DNA from: Bacteroidales bacterium
Lineage (GTDB): Bacteria; Bacteroidota; Bacteroidia; Bacteroidales; P3
NCBI GenBank assembly: GCA_017522065.1
Contig: JAFXAD010000050.1
Coordinates: forward strand, 1 to 64,000
Direction: 5' to 3'
Length of the DNA: 64,000 bases
The notes below the pieces were generated by a model, which had not been told where the DNA came from, did not search any database, and saw nothing but the letters and a program-made list of their open reading frames with translations. How positions within the stretch are numbered: position 1 is the first letter of the stretch; each line of letters starts with the position of its first letter. Positions 43,372 through 53,989 of the stretch are shown piece after piece. A program made the position numbers and the translations under genes.

Positions 43372-45069
43372 ATGAAATACAAAATCCTTATTGTCATAGC
43401 ATTATTGTGCGGATGGAACGCCACGAAGGCCTGCACCAACTTCATCTGCAGCCGTGGCGCATCGGTCGACGGCTCGACGATGATCACCTACGCTGCCGAC
43501 AGCCATACGCGCTACGGCCAGCTGCGCTACCACCGCGGCGGCGACCACCAGCCGGGCGAGACCGTGAAGCTCTACAACTACGGCAGCCTGAAGTTCCAGA
43601 TCGAGATTCCGCAGGTGGCACATACCTACAATGTGGTGGGCTTCATCAACGAGAAGCAGCTGGCCATCGGCGAGACCACCTGGGGCGGCATCAGCCCCCT
43701 CGACAAGGGCAACGCCGAGGGCATCGACTACGGCAACCTCATCTACCTGGCTCTGCAGCGTGCCGCCAACTGCCGCGAAGCCATCAAGGTGATGGCCGAA
43801 CTGGTGGAGACCTACGGCTATGCCGACGGCGGCGAGAGCTTCTCGATGGCCGACCCCAAGGAGGTATGGATTTTCGAAATCACCAGCAAAGGTAGCGAGA
43901 AGGGTGCCGTCTGGGTGGCGCGCCGTGTGCCCGAAGGCTACGTCTGCGGCCACGCCAATCAAGCCCGCATCACCACCTTCCCCCAGATGCGAAAGGAGTC
44001 GAACCTCAGCATCGACAGCCGCAACCTCAAGCACATCTTCAAGCCCGAGGTGGAATGCGTCTATGCCGGCGATGTCATCAAATTCGCCAAGGCCCACAAC
44101 ATCGCCGCATACGCCGGCCAGTCCAAGCACACTGACGCCGACTTCAGCTTTGCCGACACCTACAACCCTCTTACCTTCAGCGGTCTGCGTGCCTGCGAAG
44201 CACGTGTCTACGCTATGTTCAACCGCGTGAACAGCAATATGAAGCAGTACGAGGCTTTCGCCATGGGCGACAAGACTGCCAAACGCCTGCCGCTGTGGAT
44301 TGAGCCCGACCGCAAACTAAGCGTCCACGATGTCATGGAGCTGATGCGCGACCACTACGAGGGCACTCCGATGGATATGAGCGGCGACGTCGGTGCCGGC
44401 CCGTTCCACTGCCCCTACCGCTGGCGCCCGATGGACTTTGAGGTCGACGGCAAGAAATATGTCCACGAACGCGCCATATCGACGCAGCAGACGGGCTTCA
44501 GTTTCGTGGCACAATGCCGCTCGTGGCTGCCCGACAAGCTGGGCGGCATCATCTGGTTTGGCGTCGACGACACCTACAGCACCGTCTATTGCCCAATGTT
44601 CTGCGGCATCACCCAGGTACCCATCTGCTTTGAAGAGGGCAACGGCTCGATGAGCCAATACAGCGAGACATCGGCCTTCTGGCTCTTCAACCGCGTCAGC
44701 AATTTCTGCTACCTGCGCTATGACTCGATGATTGTCGACGTGCGCCGCGTGCAGGGCGAGCTCGAAAGCGACTTCATCCATATTGCCGACCAGGTCAGCC
44801 GCCAGTACGAGAACTACGACGACGCCCGCCTCGTGGCATCGCTCAACAAGACCAGCAACCGCTGCGCCGACCAGATGATGCGCCGCTGGAAAGAGCTTGA
44901 CCAGTTGCTGCTGATGAAATATATCGACGGCAACATCAAGACCGTCGAAAACGGCCGCATCAAGACCACGCCCACCGGTGTCGTCACAAGCATCAAGCAG
45001 CCCCCCTATCCCGAATGGTTCTACCGCCAGATTGTCGACGACCACGGCGAAGTGATACGGGAGTTCTAA
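43372..45069 (+). CDS. C69-family dipeptidase, paralogue 2
   Basis: A 565-residue C69 dipeptidase. Signal peptide MKYKILIVIALLCGWNATKA ends at A20, freeing C21 as N-terminal nucleophile (CTNFICSRGASVDGSTMITY). Strongly similar to the gene at 40757 along its whole length, for example VAQCRSWLP, IIWFGVDDTYSTVYCPM and VEPxFYRQIV-like ends, but without its GLTKADLSKKLKYTY insertion. The pair is a tandem duplication separated by the right repeat arm. Its own -7 box is weak (TATCTTTTG near 43340, one base too long between TA and TTTG). Confidence 0.95.
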   Translation: MKYKILIVIALLCGWNATKACTNFICSRGASVDGSTMITYAADSHTRYGQLRYHRGGDHQPGETVKLYNYGSLKFQIEIPQVAHTYNVVGFINEKQLAIGETTWGGISPLDKGNAEGIDYGNLIYLALQRAANCREAIKVMAELVETYGYADGGESFSMADPKEVWIFEITSKGSEKGAVWVARRVPEGYVCGHANQARITTFPQMRKESNLSIDSRNLKHIFKPEVECVYAGDVIKFAKAHNIAAYAGQSKHTDADFSFADTYNPLTFSGLRACEARVYAMFNRVNSNMKQYEAFAMGDKTAKRLPLWIEPDRKLSVHDVMELMRDHYEGTPMDMSGDVGAGPFHCPYRWRPMDFEVDGKKYVHERAISTQQTGFSFVAQCRSWLPDKLGGIIWFGVDDTYSTVYCPMFCGITQVPICFEEGNGSMSQYSETSAFWLFNRVSNFCYLRYDSMIVDVRRVQGELESDFIHIADQVSRQYENYDDARLVASLNKTSNRCADQMMRRWKELDQLLLMKYIDGNIKTVENGRIKTTPTGVVTSIKQPPYPEWFYRQIVDDHGEVIREF

Positions 45070-45072
45070 CTT

Positions 45073-45140
45073 CGTACGAAGACGAAAACGAAGACGAAAA
45101 CGAAGACGAAAACGAAGACGAAAAAAAGACGAAAACGAAA
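45073..45140 (+). repeat. ACGAAGACGAAA tandem tract, 12-base period
   Basis: After the second dipeptidase stop, ACGAAGACGAAA repeats about four times, breaks down to AAAAAAAGACGAAAACG, and a further GTACGAAGA follows before the next gene. Confidence 0.8.
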
Positions 45141-45163
45141 AAAACCGTGTACGAAGAACAACA

Positions 45164-45538
45164 ATGAAGAAGACCTTTCTGATAGTCACACTGATACTCT
45201 CCTCTATATTCCTCACCTCGTCAAGCGTCTCGCACCACAAACCGCGTTTCGAAGACCTCTACGAGTGCTATGTCATCTCCGATGCCGAAGTCTCTTACTA
45301 CGACAACCCCGACGAATTCGAGCAAATAGACTACGAAGAACTCCTCGACATTGTCCGCCACGCACGCTACAAACCGGTCGCCTTCGAACGAGCATGGCTG
45401 ATAAACCTCTACGACGACGAAGGAATCCGATACAATCTGTCCGTCAGCCGCTCCTGCCGCTTTGTGCGTGTCGATGCCAACAGTTTCCAACTCTCACGGC
45501 GCGCCGCCCGACATCTGGAACACCTACTTCCCAAATAA
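45164..45538 (+). CDS. Small secreted protein of unknown function
   Basis: A 124-residue protein with a signal peptide (MKKTFLIVTLILSSIFLTSS) and a polar mature part with an acidic middle (YYDNPDEFEQIDYEELLD) and a basic end (RAARHLEHLLPK). I recognise no family or catalytic motif. Two Cys residues (ECYVI, SCRFV) could form a disulfide if exported. It lies on the same strand as the C69 genes, separated from the second by the 12-base tract, and could be co-transcribed with it. Confidence 0.7.
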   Translation: MKKTFLIVTLILSSIFLTSSSVSHHKPRFEDLYECYVISDAEVSYYDNPDEFEQIDYEELLDIVRHARYKPVAFERAWLINLYDDEGIRYNLSVSRSCRFVRVDANSFQLSRRAARHLEHLLPK

Positions 45539-45552
45539 GCTGGTACGTAAAT

Positions 45553-45575
45553 GGTACGCAAGCATCCTTGCTTGC
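45553..45575 (+). repeat. Palindromic repeat REP-A, copy 3
   Basis: GGTAC then GCAAGCA-TCCT-TGCTTGC. It differs at three or four positions from the copy encoded within hrb (13526) and is intergenic here. A shorter GGTACG lies just upstream. Confidence 0.85.
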
Positions 45576-45585
45576 AAAAATAACT

Positions 45586-45635
45586 GGTACGCATGAGCAA
45601 AACTGCCATTGGACGTTTTGCTCTGCATGCGTACC
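45586..45635. repeat. Large imperfect hairpin with GGTACGCATG ends
   Basis: GGTACGCATG pairs with CATGCGTACC (10 bp) and AGCAAAAC with GTTTTGCT (8 bp), with a three-base bulge CTG and loop TGCCATTGGAC. It shares the GGTACGCA start with the adjacent REP-A copy, so the two may be one compound element. No T run follows. Confidence 0.8.
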
Positions 45636-45689
45636 ATTTCAAAAACTTTTCTGTATATTTGTAGTTTTTTTGCATCTCGTTACGTTTAT

Positions 45690-45697
45690 TATATTTG
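45690..45697 (+). promoter_or_regulatory. TAnnTTTG -7 box of the third giant gene
   Basis: TATATTTG at 45690-45697 with a TTTG (45669-45672) 17 bp upstream, slightly short of the usual spacing. A second TATATTTG lies at 45654-45661. The leader would be about 100 nt. Confidence 0.5.
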
Positions 45698-45803
45698 CAC
45701 TTGGTTAATAAAAACATTTGTTTGTGAGGCATCCTCTTTATTGCTCATACATAAGGGATGCCACACGAACACTTTTTTTACGAAATAATTAATACATTAA
45801 TAT

Positions 45804-48800
45804 ATGAACACTCGCAGATTCAAAAAAAAACTCAGTAAGACTCCATTTCGAACAATGATTGTCATTGCTGCACTTTTGCTTTTCAACTTTTCCGCTTCGG
45901 CACAGGGATGGTACGCTACGGCTCCATACTCGACATCGTTCGAAGACGCGACCGACAACGGTGCCTGGATTCTCCTGAACGGCAGTTCAACTGACAGCAC
46001 GAGTTTCAACATCTGGACTCTCGGTCAGGCCACCAACAACACTACAGGAGGCTCCAGCTCGCTCTACATCAGCGACTCGATAGGTGGCGATTATTTCTAC
46101 AACGACACCATTACGTCGACAGCCATTGCCTACCGCAACCTCACGCTCGACGCTGGCCTGTACAGCATCGCTTTCGACTGGTTCGCAAACGGAGAGGCTG
46201 ATTACGACTATCTGCTCGCCGCTCTGGTTCCGGAGAGCGACACCACTGTCCTTGCCGGAGGCCTCTACCTGCCTGACGGTGTCAGCCGCTGGGGATTGCC
46301 CGACGGATGGATCAACCTCGGAGGCCAAAGCCCAAGCATAGCCCTCAGCACCTCGCCACAGTGGAACCGGCAGAACTCTTACGCCAACGTTCCCATTTCC
46401 GGCAACTACAAACTGATATTCATCTGGACCAACGATGCTTCCGACGGTAGCAACCCTCCGGCAGCCATCGACAACATAGCACTCCGACAGATATTCTGCC
46501 TCGCCCCGACGTCACTCACCGCGACCCAGGTCGTTCATAGCATCACACTGCAGTGGACCTCCAACGGCAACGAAGACGAATGGATTGTCAGCTCGGACGA
46601 CACCACCTTTACCACCAACACCACAAGCTGCACATTCACCGACCTGCAGCCCTACACTCAATACTCGTTCTCGGTCCGCTCGGTGTGTGACGACGGCGAC
46701 ACCAGCTTGCCTGCCACCATCAACGCCACTACTGGTTTCGAAGTGCCTTTCGTCGAAAACTTCGACGCTCTCTATTCTTTCCCCGCAGGATGGAGCTACA
46801 CTCTGACAGGCGATTCAGCCTATAGCACCGACTACTATGCTCCTCAAATCACATCTTTCGGTGATGGCAATGCCCTGCGTCTGCGCGGCTTCGGCTATGT
46901 CACACTTCCCGTCACCGACGCGCGTATCGACACTCTGCAGATGACCTTCACCCATGAGGTCGCAGCAGCCTCACGCCCTCTCGCTGTAGGAATCATGAAT
47001 GGCTCTACCTTTGTGCCTGTCGACACCATCGACGACCCAGCAGGCACCCACCGCCACACCATCTACTTCCTGAACTATAACGCTGGCGGCAACAATATCG
47101 CTTTCCGCAACTTCTGCGACGATACTGAAGTCGACTACGCAACACATTATATCGACAACATCTCTGTAGAATACCTTCCCTCCTGCTTCCCGGTCCAGAA
47201 CGTGACCGCCGTGGCCGACTCGACTTCGGCAACGGTTTCGTGGACGCCCCTCTTCGGCGGCAATGAGTGGATAGCCGAAATCTACAGAGTTGGCGACTCT
47301 GTCGCTACGGCACAAAGCATCTGCACCACGACGACTGCCACTTTCAGCAACCTTCTTCCCAACACCGACTACATTGCCTCCGTGCGACGCATCTGCGGCG
47401 AGAACGACACCAGCGAGGCTCGGACCGCTTCGTTCAACACCCTCTGCGCAGCAGTAACGGTACAGGAACTTCCATACATCTATGGCTTCGAGGACGGCGA
47501 CGGTGTCGGACGCTGCTGGAGTGCATACGCCAACACCGTCTACAACACGCCTTCGTCATCATGGGGCAACGCTCACAGCGGCATTTCGTCTTATAATCTC
47601 TCTTCGAGCGATTCCAACTGGTCCTACGTCGTTCTGCCCCTCTTCGCCACGAACCCCAACACCCTCATGGTCAGCCTGTACGCTCGGGCCAACGCTGGCG
47701 GCAACCAACTTGTCTTCGGCGTTATGGACGACCCCGAGGACTACACCACGTTTACCGCTGTCGACACCATGGTTTTCACCAACACCTACGACCTCTACGA
47801 GATTCCTCTCACCAACTATAGCGGCACCGGACGCTTCATTGCCCTCCTCTGCGATTCAGGCTCGAATCAGAGCATCTACATCGACGATGTCACCGTCGAA
47901 CTCACGCCCGCTTGCAGCCGCATCCGCGACCTCGAGGTGCCGGCAGTAACGGCAGGTGCAGCATTTATGCGTTGGAACAACGGACGTGTAGGCAACTACA
48001 TCGGTGCTCAAATCCAATACCGCGACACCCTCTCCGACTCCTGGGAGACATACAACACCAACAGCCACGACTACTTAGCCACAGGCCTCTACTACAACAC
48101 CACCTACGAGCTGCGCATTGCCGCATGCTGCGAAGGCGATGAATTGTCGAATGTTGTGACCACACACTTCACCACCAAACTGACGGGCTGTAACGGCATC
48201 GACAGCACTTCGCTCTGGAATGACACCATCAGTGGTTTTTCGGCTTCCAACCACTTCGAAGTACCAGTCCACAACTGGCATCCCTACTCCTTCAGCGAAC
48301 AGCTCTACACCGCTGCCGAACTCGACACCATAGGCTCCATCAGCGCCATCTCGTTCTTCTACGTAGCCGACACACTCCCGATGACAGCCAAGGACAGCTG
48401 CTTCATCTACATGGGACTCACCGACCGCACCTCCATCAGCTACAGCGACTTCATCCATCCCAACGACCTTACCCTCGTCTATAGCGGCCCGCTCAACTGC
48501 ACGGCCGGATGGAACACCTTCGCTTTCAACGAGGGCTTCATCAACTACGACGGACGCAGCAGTCTCGTCGTTGCCGTGGTCGACTATTCGGGCGACAACC
48601 ACGACGAGGCCTACCGTTTCCGCTGCCACGACGCTTCGGGCAAAACCGTAAGCATGTACAGCGACGAGTACACCTTCGAAAACTATATGCTCATGGAGCA
48701 ATACAACTACCCCTACCGCAACGACGCAATATTCCAATTCTCCGAATGTGCCTTCGAAAGCGAATGCTTCCCGCCTATGGTCTCCATCAACCAAATCGAG

Positions 48801-51800
48801 GCCACATCAGCTTCCTTCACCCTCATTCCCGGTGCTAACGAGGAGCAATGGAGCATCTATGTACGCGCTATCGGCGACTCGGCATTCACTCTTTTCAGCG
48901 AAACGACACTCTATAACTTTACCATAAACAACCTCCTCCCCTCCACTTCCTACACTATCCGCATTGTGGGCGACTGTGACGACCAGCCCTATTCCGATGT
49001 CATCTTCACCACCAAATGTCTGGCCCAAGCCGTACCCTACACCGAGGACTTCGCCGGATGGCCCGTGGGTGCATCTCCTATCGTACCCTCCTGCTGGACA
49101 AAATTCAACCCCCTCGGACCCAACATGCCCTACATCTACCCCTGGAACGTTCAGGGACGAAGCTCGGTCCTCTACCTCTTCTCGAACGCCAGCTCTTATA
49201 GCCTGGTGGCCCTGCCCGAATTCGAACCGGCCATCGACTCGCTGCAAATCAGCTTCTACATGCTGCGCGAATACAACAGCAGCAGTAACAATAATTATGA
49301 GCACCAACTGCAGCTCGGCATCATGACCGATGTCGACGACATCGAAAGTTTCTTCCCACTCGACACCATCATCCTCGACGAGGTCAACTCGTGGCAATTC
49401 CTCGAATTGCCGCTCAACAGCCTTGCCGAAGACACCACACTCACTGCCGACCAATTCGAGGCTTTGCGCCACGGACGCATCACGCTCCTCTCACCCGACA
49501 GCGTCTACAGCTACCCCTACATCGACGACATCAAGGTCGACTACATCCCACGCTGCAAGCGTCCTACCGGCCTGGCCAAGAACACGTCACTCAGCACCGC
49601 CGACTCGCTGGTTCTTACTTGGGACAACAACAACGAAGAGGGACTCGGATGGATGCTCTACATCAATGACACTTCCTATCTTGCAACGACCAACACTATC
49701 GCCATTGGCGGACTCAACCCCGGAATGGTCTACAACGTCAGCCTCCGCAAAATCTGCGGTGAATATACCGACGACAACACCCTCATCTGGAGCGACACCA
49801 GCGAAGCTGTCGAAATACAGGTCCGCACCTCTTGCGGCATCATCAAATACTCGCCCTGGGTCGAGGGCTTCGAACTTCTCTCTCCCGGCAATGCATTCTC
49901 CTCCTCTTTTGCTCCCTGCTGGCTCCGCATCAACGAAGCCTCCAACTACTACGGCATACCCTACGTCTCCGACGAAAACGGATACTACAGCGACTGCCAC
50001 ACGGGTGAACGCGGCCTCAACTGGAGCGCCGAACTCAGCCCGCTCGCTGCCAACGAGATAATTATCGCTACACCTGTCATCGACACCGCAGCCCTGCCTA
50101 TCAACACTCTGCAAATGAGCTTCTGGGCTCGCTCCGCCAGCGGAACGCAGAACCCGATGTTCAAAATCGGCGTCATCAACGACGGCGACACGTCAGGCTC
50201 TTCGTTCGTTGGCGTCGACACCATTACCATCAATGGCATCACCTCATGGCGCAAATATACCGTCTACTTCAGCGAATATGACGCTGACGGAAACCGCATC
50301 GCCATCAAGACCGACCGCCCCGACGAAGACTGGGAAGCCAGCATCGACGACATCGAAATCATGATTATGCCTCTCTGCCCGCCAGTCACTGGCATCACGG
50401 CAACCGGCATCGACACCAACTCCATAACCCTTACCTGGACCGACCACGGCAACGCCAATTCGTGGGATGTCGAATACGGTCCTCACGGCTTCGAACAGGG
50501 ACAAGGCACCTTCGTCTATGCCACCTCGTCGACCTTCACAATCACAGGCCTCGCCACGTCGACTAAATACGACTTCTTCGTCCGCCCCGTATGCGACGAG
50601 ACAGGCGACTGGGCCATGGCCACCTTCACCACTGCCGACCCATACTTCGAACTGCCTTTCCTCTGCTCGTTCAACGATGAGGCTCAAAACGGCAAGTGGA
50701 ACTTCAGCAGCGGCAGCCACCAGAACGCCTGGTACATAGGCAGCGCTCTCGGCAACGGCGACAACAGTTCGCTCTACATCTCGCAAGACGGCGGCACCAC
50801 CAATACCTACAACCGCGATGTCACCGGCATCAGCTACGCCTTCGTCAACCTCGCTCTCCCCGATACCGGCAACTACAACTACCGCTTCGACTGGCGCAGC
50901 AACGGTCAGGCTGGCTACGACTTCCTGCGCGTGGCCCTTGCTCCCATCAGCTTTGCTCCCGAAGGCGGCACATACGCCCCCAACGGGTTCACCGCAACCT
51001 CGCTCCCGCTCGAATGGATTGCCCTCGACGGCGGAAGCCAGCTGGCAGGCGACACCTCGCAATGGACTACTATCGAAAGCGAGGCACACATCACCTCGCC
51101 GGGTATCTACCGACTCATCTTCTGCTGGTACAACCACGCTATAGCTTTCGGACACGACAACCCGGCAGCCATCGACAACGTCATCTTCCGCCACACCTCG
51201 TGCCAGACCCCGTCCAACCTGAACTGCACTGCCTACGACGACAGCATCTATGTCTCGTGGACCTCGAATGGCGACGAGACGGCATGGATCGTCTCCTGCC
51301 AGGACACTTCGATAGTGGCATACGACACCAACTGCATGCTTACAGGCCTCACCGCCAACACTCAGTACACCGTCAGCGTGCGCGCCTTCTGCTTCGTTGG
51401 CGACACCAGCATGGCAGTCTCCACTCCTGTCCACACTACCTGCAACCCCATCGTGCTGCCCTATAGCGACAACTTCGACAGCTACACCACCTCGCAGGGC
51501 TCCAATGGCTTTACCGACTACCTCCCCGAATGCTGGCTCTACCAGACCCTCGGCAATGACGGCACCCGCAACCCGCAGCTCTACTACGGTTCCGGTTCTG
51601 CCAACAGTGGCAACTACAGCATGTTCATGGGTCGTGAGGCTTACCTCGCCCTGCCTCCCACTCCGCTGCCGCTCAACCGCGTGCAAGTAACCTTCTACCA
51701 CAAAGTGAACAACTCCGACTTCGGCATCCAGATCGGCGTACTCGAAGGCAACACCTTCGTCCCGATAGAATCGATCAGCGACCCCGAAGGACAATACGTA

Positions 51801-53861
51801 TCGCATACCGTATCGTTCCAGAACTACACAGGCAGCAGCCGCATCATCGCCTTCCACAACACCAATCCCATGGACGGAATTGGCGCACCCAACTTCATCG
51901 ACGACCTCCTCATCGAAGAGCTGCCCGACTGCATGCCGGTAACGGGCATCACCTCACCCTCGCAGTCTACCACAAGCCTCAATATCGACTGGACCGATGT
52001 GACCACCGCCCTCGATTGGGAAATCGAATACGGACCCGCAGGCTTCACTCAGGGCGAAGGCACTACCATCACGGCTACTTCCCATCCTGTCAACATTACC
52101 GGTCTCGACACGCTGTCAACCTACGACTTCTACGTGCGTGCCCACTGCAGCGACACTGGCTATAGCGACTGGAGCGCTCCCGTACAGCTCAGCACCACCT
52201 TCTGCGAGGATGCTCTGAGCTTCTCGACAGGCAGCGGCAACGGAACCAGCTACTATATCCCTGTAAGCACCTTCTACGAATACTCGCTCACCGAATTCAT
52301 CATCGACTCTGCCGAGCTGGCTGGCATAGGCAACATTTCCGCCATCGCCTTCTTCTACAACCACACCGACTCGCTCAACGTCAAGAACGACGTCACCATC
52401 TGGTTCCAGCCAACGACACGCACCTCCTTCGCCAACGTCAACAGCATCCTCTCGCTCGACACGAATATCGCCACTCGCGTCTACAGCGGACGTCTCGATG
52501 CCACCAAGGGATGGAACTACTATAATTTAGAGAACGAATATGTGTGGGACGGCGTGCGTGGCATCTGCGTCTTCATGATTGACAACTCCGGAGCCTCTAC
52601 CACCTCGTCATTCACCTTCCGCACAGCTTCCTGCAGCGGCAAGAAGACTGTCAGCTACTGCAGCGGCACCGCGGCCATCAACCCATTCAACCCAACGTCG
52701 GGCTTCTCGGGCAACCGCAACAACTATAACTATCGCCCGGCAATGCAACTCATCTCCTGCGGCGCAGCCAACTGCCCCGAGCCTGTCTACCTCACCGCTT
52801 CGAACATCAGTTTCGACACCGCCGTCATCTCGTGGCGCGGCATGTCCACGACCTACGAAGTGGCCTTCAAGGAGGCAAGCGAAACCGATTGGCCCGAAGC
52901 CGTTACGGTGACCACCACGGGCAACCTTGGCAACTACCACCTCACCGGGCTCGAGGAGCAGACCACCTACGCCTTCCGCGTACGCCAACTCTGCTTTACC
53001 GGAGTGATGTCCGAATGGGCTGAAGCCACCTTCACTACGGCAATAAGACCCTGCATGGCCCCAACCGGTCTCGACACACTGAGCGTAGGCTACGACCAAG
53101 TGGTCATCGACTGGACTCCCAACAACCCGCAGTCGCAATACTACATCCGCCTCAGCCACGGCAACAACCAAGAGACCTTTGTCGTCACCTCGCACCCCTA
53201 CACTCTTACCGGACTGACCGACAACTTCACCTACTCCGTCGCCGTTGCCGACAGCTGCCTGACGAGTGGAACGGTTTCTGACTTCACTCCTGCCATCAGC
53301 TTTACCACACGCTATTGCCAACCCGTCTCGAACGTGGAGGTCTCCAACATCACAGCGACCTCGGCCAACGTCACATGGACCGGCAACGGCAACTCCTACG
53401 CCATCGAGTACGGCGAAGGCAACTTCAGCGAGGGTACAGGCACCACCGTCTCCAACATCACGGGCAACAGCTATACCATCAACGGACTCCAGAAGAATAC
53501 CGAATACTCTGTCTATGTGCGCAAAAACTGCACCGCCACAGCCCATAGCCTCTGGAGCCAGCGCAAAGTCTTCACCACAACCAACGAAGGCATTATGACG
53601 CTCGACTCACAACACACAACGTTGTCACTCTACCCCAACCCGGCAAACGGACACACCACACTGACCCTCAGCGGTATCGAAGGCACCTGCCAGGTCAACA
53701 TTGTCGACCTCAATGGACGCACACTCTATAGCACCAAACTCGACGGATGCTACGAACAGTGCACCACCCGCATCGACCTCGGAACGATCCCCTCAGGAAC
53801 CTACTTTGTACAGGTCGCAGGCAAAAACGCCAACATCGTCCGTAAGCTGATAGTGAAATAA
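45804..53861 (+). CDS. Giant fn3/jelly-roll T9SS secreted protein
   Basis: A 2,685-residue protein: signal peptide (MNTRRFKKKLSKTPFRTMIV, core AALLLFNFSASAQ), then eleven fn3 domains (starting near residues 232, 462, 705, 990, 1252, 1525, 1802, 2042, 2325, 2417 and 2504), most separated by jelly-roll domains of at least two kinds. One kind is the cleaved-adhesin type (VPFVENFDALYSFPAGW), another is longer and Tyr-rich (YSLTEFIIDSAELAGIG). The C-terminus, from about 2600, is a complete type A T9SS sorting domain (LYPNPANGHTTLTLSG to NIVRKLIVK). fn3 domains carry conserved Cys (VRSVCDDGDTS and similar), probably disulfide-linked. Likely a surface adhesin. Same architecture as the protein at 1-10650, on the opposite strand. 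Confidence 0.95.
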   Translation: MNTRRFKKKLSKTPFRTMIVIAALLLFNFSASAQGWYATAPYSTSFEDATDNGAWILLNGSSTDSTSFNIWTLGQATNNTTGGSSSLYISDSIGGDYFYNDTITSTAIAYRNLTLDAGLYSIAFDWFANGEADYDYLLAALVPESDTTVLAGGLYLPDGVSRWGLPDGWINLGGQSPSIALSTSPQWNRQNSYANVPISGNYKLIFIWTNDASDGSNPPAAIDNIALRQIFCLAPTSLTATQVVHSITLQWTSNGNEDEWIVSSDDTTFTTNTTSCTFTDLQPYTQYSFSVRSVCDDGDTSLPATINATTGFEVPFVENFDALYSFPAGWSYTLTGDSAYSTDYYAPQITSFGDGNALRLRGFGYVTLPVTDARIDTLQMTFTHEVAAASRPLAVGIMNGSTFVPVDTIDDPAGTHRHTIYFLNYNAGGNNIAFRNFCDDTEVDYATHYIDNISVEYLPSCFPVQNVTAVADSTSATVSWTPLFGGNEWIAEIYRVGDSVATAQSICTTTTATFSNLLPNTDYIASVRRICGENDTSEARTASFNTLCAAVTVQELPYIYGFEDGDGVGRCWSAYANTVYNTPSSSWGNAHSGISSYNLSSSDSNWSYVVLPLFATNPNTLMVSLYARANAGGNQLVFGVMDDPEDYTTFTAVDTMVFTNTYDLYEIPLTNYSGTGRFIALLCDSGSNQSIYIDDVTVELTPACSRIRDLEVPAVTAGAAFMRWNNGRVGNYIGAQIQYRDTLSDSWETYNTNSHDYLATGLYYNTTYELRIAACCEGDELSNVVTTHFTTKLTGCNGIDSTSLWNDTISGFSASNHFEVPVHNWHPYSFSEQLYTAAELDTIGSISAISFFYVADTLPMTAKDSCFIYMGLTDRTSISYSDFIHPNDLTLVYSGPLNCTAGWNTFAFNEGFINYDGRSSLVVAVVDYSGDNHDEAYRFRCHDASGKTVSMYSDEYTFENYMLMEQYNYPYRNDAIFQFSECAFESECFPPMVSINQIEATSASFTLIPGANEEQWSIYVRAIGDSAFTLFSETTLYNFTINNLLPSTSYTIRIVGDCDDQPYSDVIFTTKCLAQAVPYTEDFAGWPVGASPIVPSCWTKFNPLGPNMPYIYPWNVQGRSSVLYLFSNASSYSLVALPEFEPAIDSLQISFYMLREYNSSSNNNYEHQLQLGIMTDVDDIESFFPLDTIILDEVNSWQFLELPLNSLAEDTTLTADQFEALRHGRITLLSPDSVYSYPYIDDIKVDYIPRCKRPTGLAKNTSLSTADSLVLTWDNNNEEGLGWMLYINDTSYLATTNTIAIGGLNPGMVYNVSLRKICGEYTDDNTLIWSDTSEAVEIQVRTSCGIIKYSPWVEGFELLSPGNAFSSSFAPCWLRINEASNYYGIPYVSDENGYYSDCHTGERGLNWSAELSPLAANEIIIATPVIDTAALPINTLQMSFWARSASGTQNPMFKIGVINDGDTSGSSFVGVDTITINGITSWRKYTVYFSEYDADGNRIAIKTDRPDEDWEASIDDIEIMIMPLCPPVTGITATGIDTNSITLTWTDHGNANSWDVEYGPHGFEQGQGTFVYATSSTFTITGLATSTKYDFFVRPVCDETGDWAMATFTTADPYFELPFLCSFNDEAQNGKWNFSSGSHQNAWYIGSALGNGDNSSLYISQDGGTTNTYNRDVTGISYAFVNLALPDTGNYNYRFDWRSNGQAGYDFLRVALAPISFAPEGGTYAPNGFTATSLPLEWIALDGGSQLAGDTSQWTTIESEAHITSPGIYRLIFCWYNHAIAFGHDNPAAIDNVIFRHTSCQTPSNLNCTAYDDSIYVSWTSNGDETAWIVSCQDTSIVAYDTNCMLTGLTANTQYTVSVRAFCFVGDTSMAVSTPVHTTCNPIVLPYSDNFDSYTTSQGSNGFTDYLPECWLYQTLGNDGTRNPQLYYGSGSANSGNYSMFMGREAYLALPPTPLPLNRVQVTFYHKVNNSDFGIQIGVLEGNTFVPIESISDPEGQYVSHTVSFQNYTGSSRIIAFHNTNPMDGIGAPNFIDDLLIEELPDCMPVTGITSPSQSTTSLNIDWTDVTTALDWEIEYGPAGFTQGEGTTITATSHPVNITGLDTLSTYDFYVRAHCSDTGYSDWSAPVQLSTTFCEDALSFSTGSGNGTSYYIPVSTFYEYSLTEFIIDSAELAGIGNISAIAFFYNHTDSLNVKNDVTIWFQPTTRTSFANVNSILSLDTNIATRVYSGRLDATKGWNYYNLENEYVWDGVRGICVFMIDNSGASTTSSFTFRTASCSGKKTVSYCSGTAAINPFNPTSGFSGNRNNYNYRPAMQLISCGAANCPEPVYLTASNISFDTAVISWRGMSTTYEVAFKEASETDWPEAVTVTTTGNLGNYHLTGLEEQTTYAFRVRQLCFTGVMSEWAEATFTTAIRPCMAPTGLDTLSVGYDQVVIDWTPNNPQSQYYIRLSHGNNQETFVVTSHPYTLTGLTDNFTYSVAVADSCLTSGTVSDFTPAISFTTRYCQPVSNVEVSNITATSANVTWTGNGNSYAIEYGEGNFSEGTGTTVSNITGNSYTINGLQKNTEYSVYVRKNCTATAHSLWSQRKVFTTTNEGIMTLDSQHTTLSLYPNPANGHTTLTLSGIEGTCQVNIVDLNGRTLYSTKLDGCYEQCTTRIDLGTIPSGTYFVQVAGKNANIVRKLIVK

Positions 53862-53900
53862 TAAACCCATCAAACCCATTTCAAGGTCAACGTTAAGGTT
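53862..53900 (+). repeat. AACCCATCAAACCCATT and AACGTTAAGG tracts
   Basis: After the giant gene's stop come AAACCCATC, AAACCCATT, then AAGGTCAACGTTAAGGTTC. The units match tracts at 16733-16820 and 42518-42560. Confidence 0.65.
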
Positions 53901-53913
53901 CACAAAAAAACTT

Positions 53914-53944
53914 TTTGGGCATTCGGATATTTTATGTAATTTTG
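53914..53944 (+). promoter_or_regulatory. Promoter of kbl
   Basis: TTTG (53914-53917), 19 bp, TAATTTTG (53937-53944), 46 bp before the kbl ATG: a full match to the Bacteroidota pattern. Confidence 0.75.
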
Positions 53945-53989
53945 TTGCTCGTTTACAATTGCATCAAACAACAATAAAATATTGTAATT

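Noticed and set aside
45586..45635. Terminator for the small secreted protein gene
   Set aside because: The hairpin has no T run and shares its sequence with the adjacent repeat, so it is listed as a repeat.
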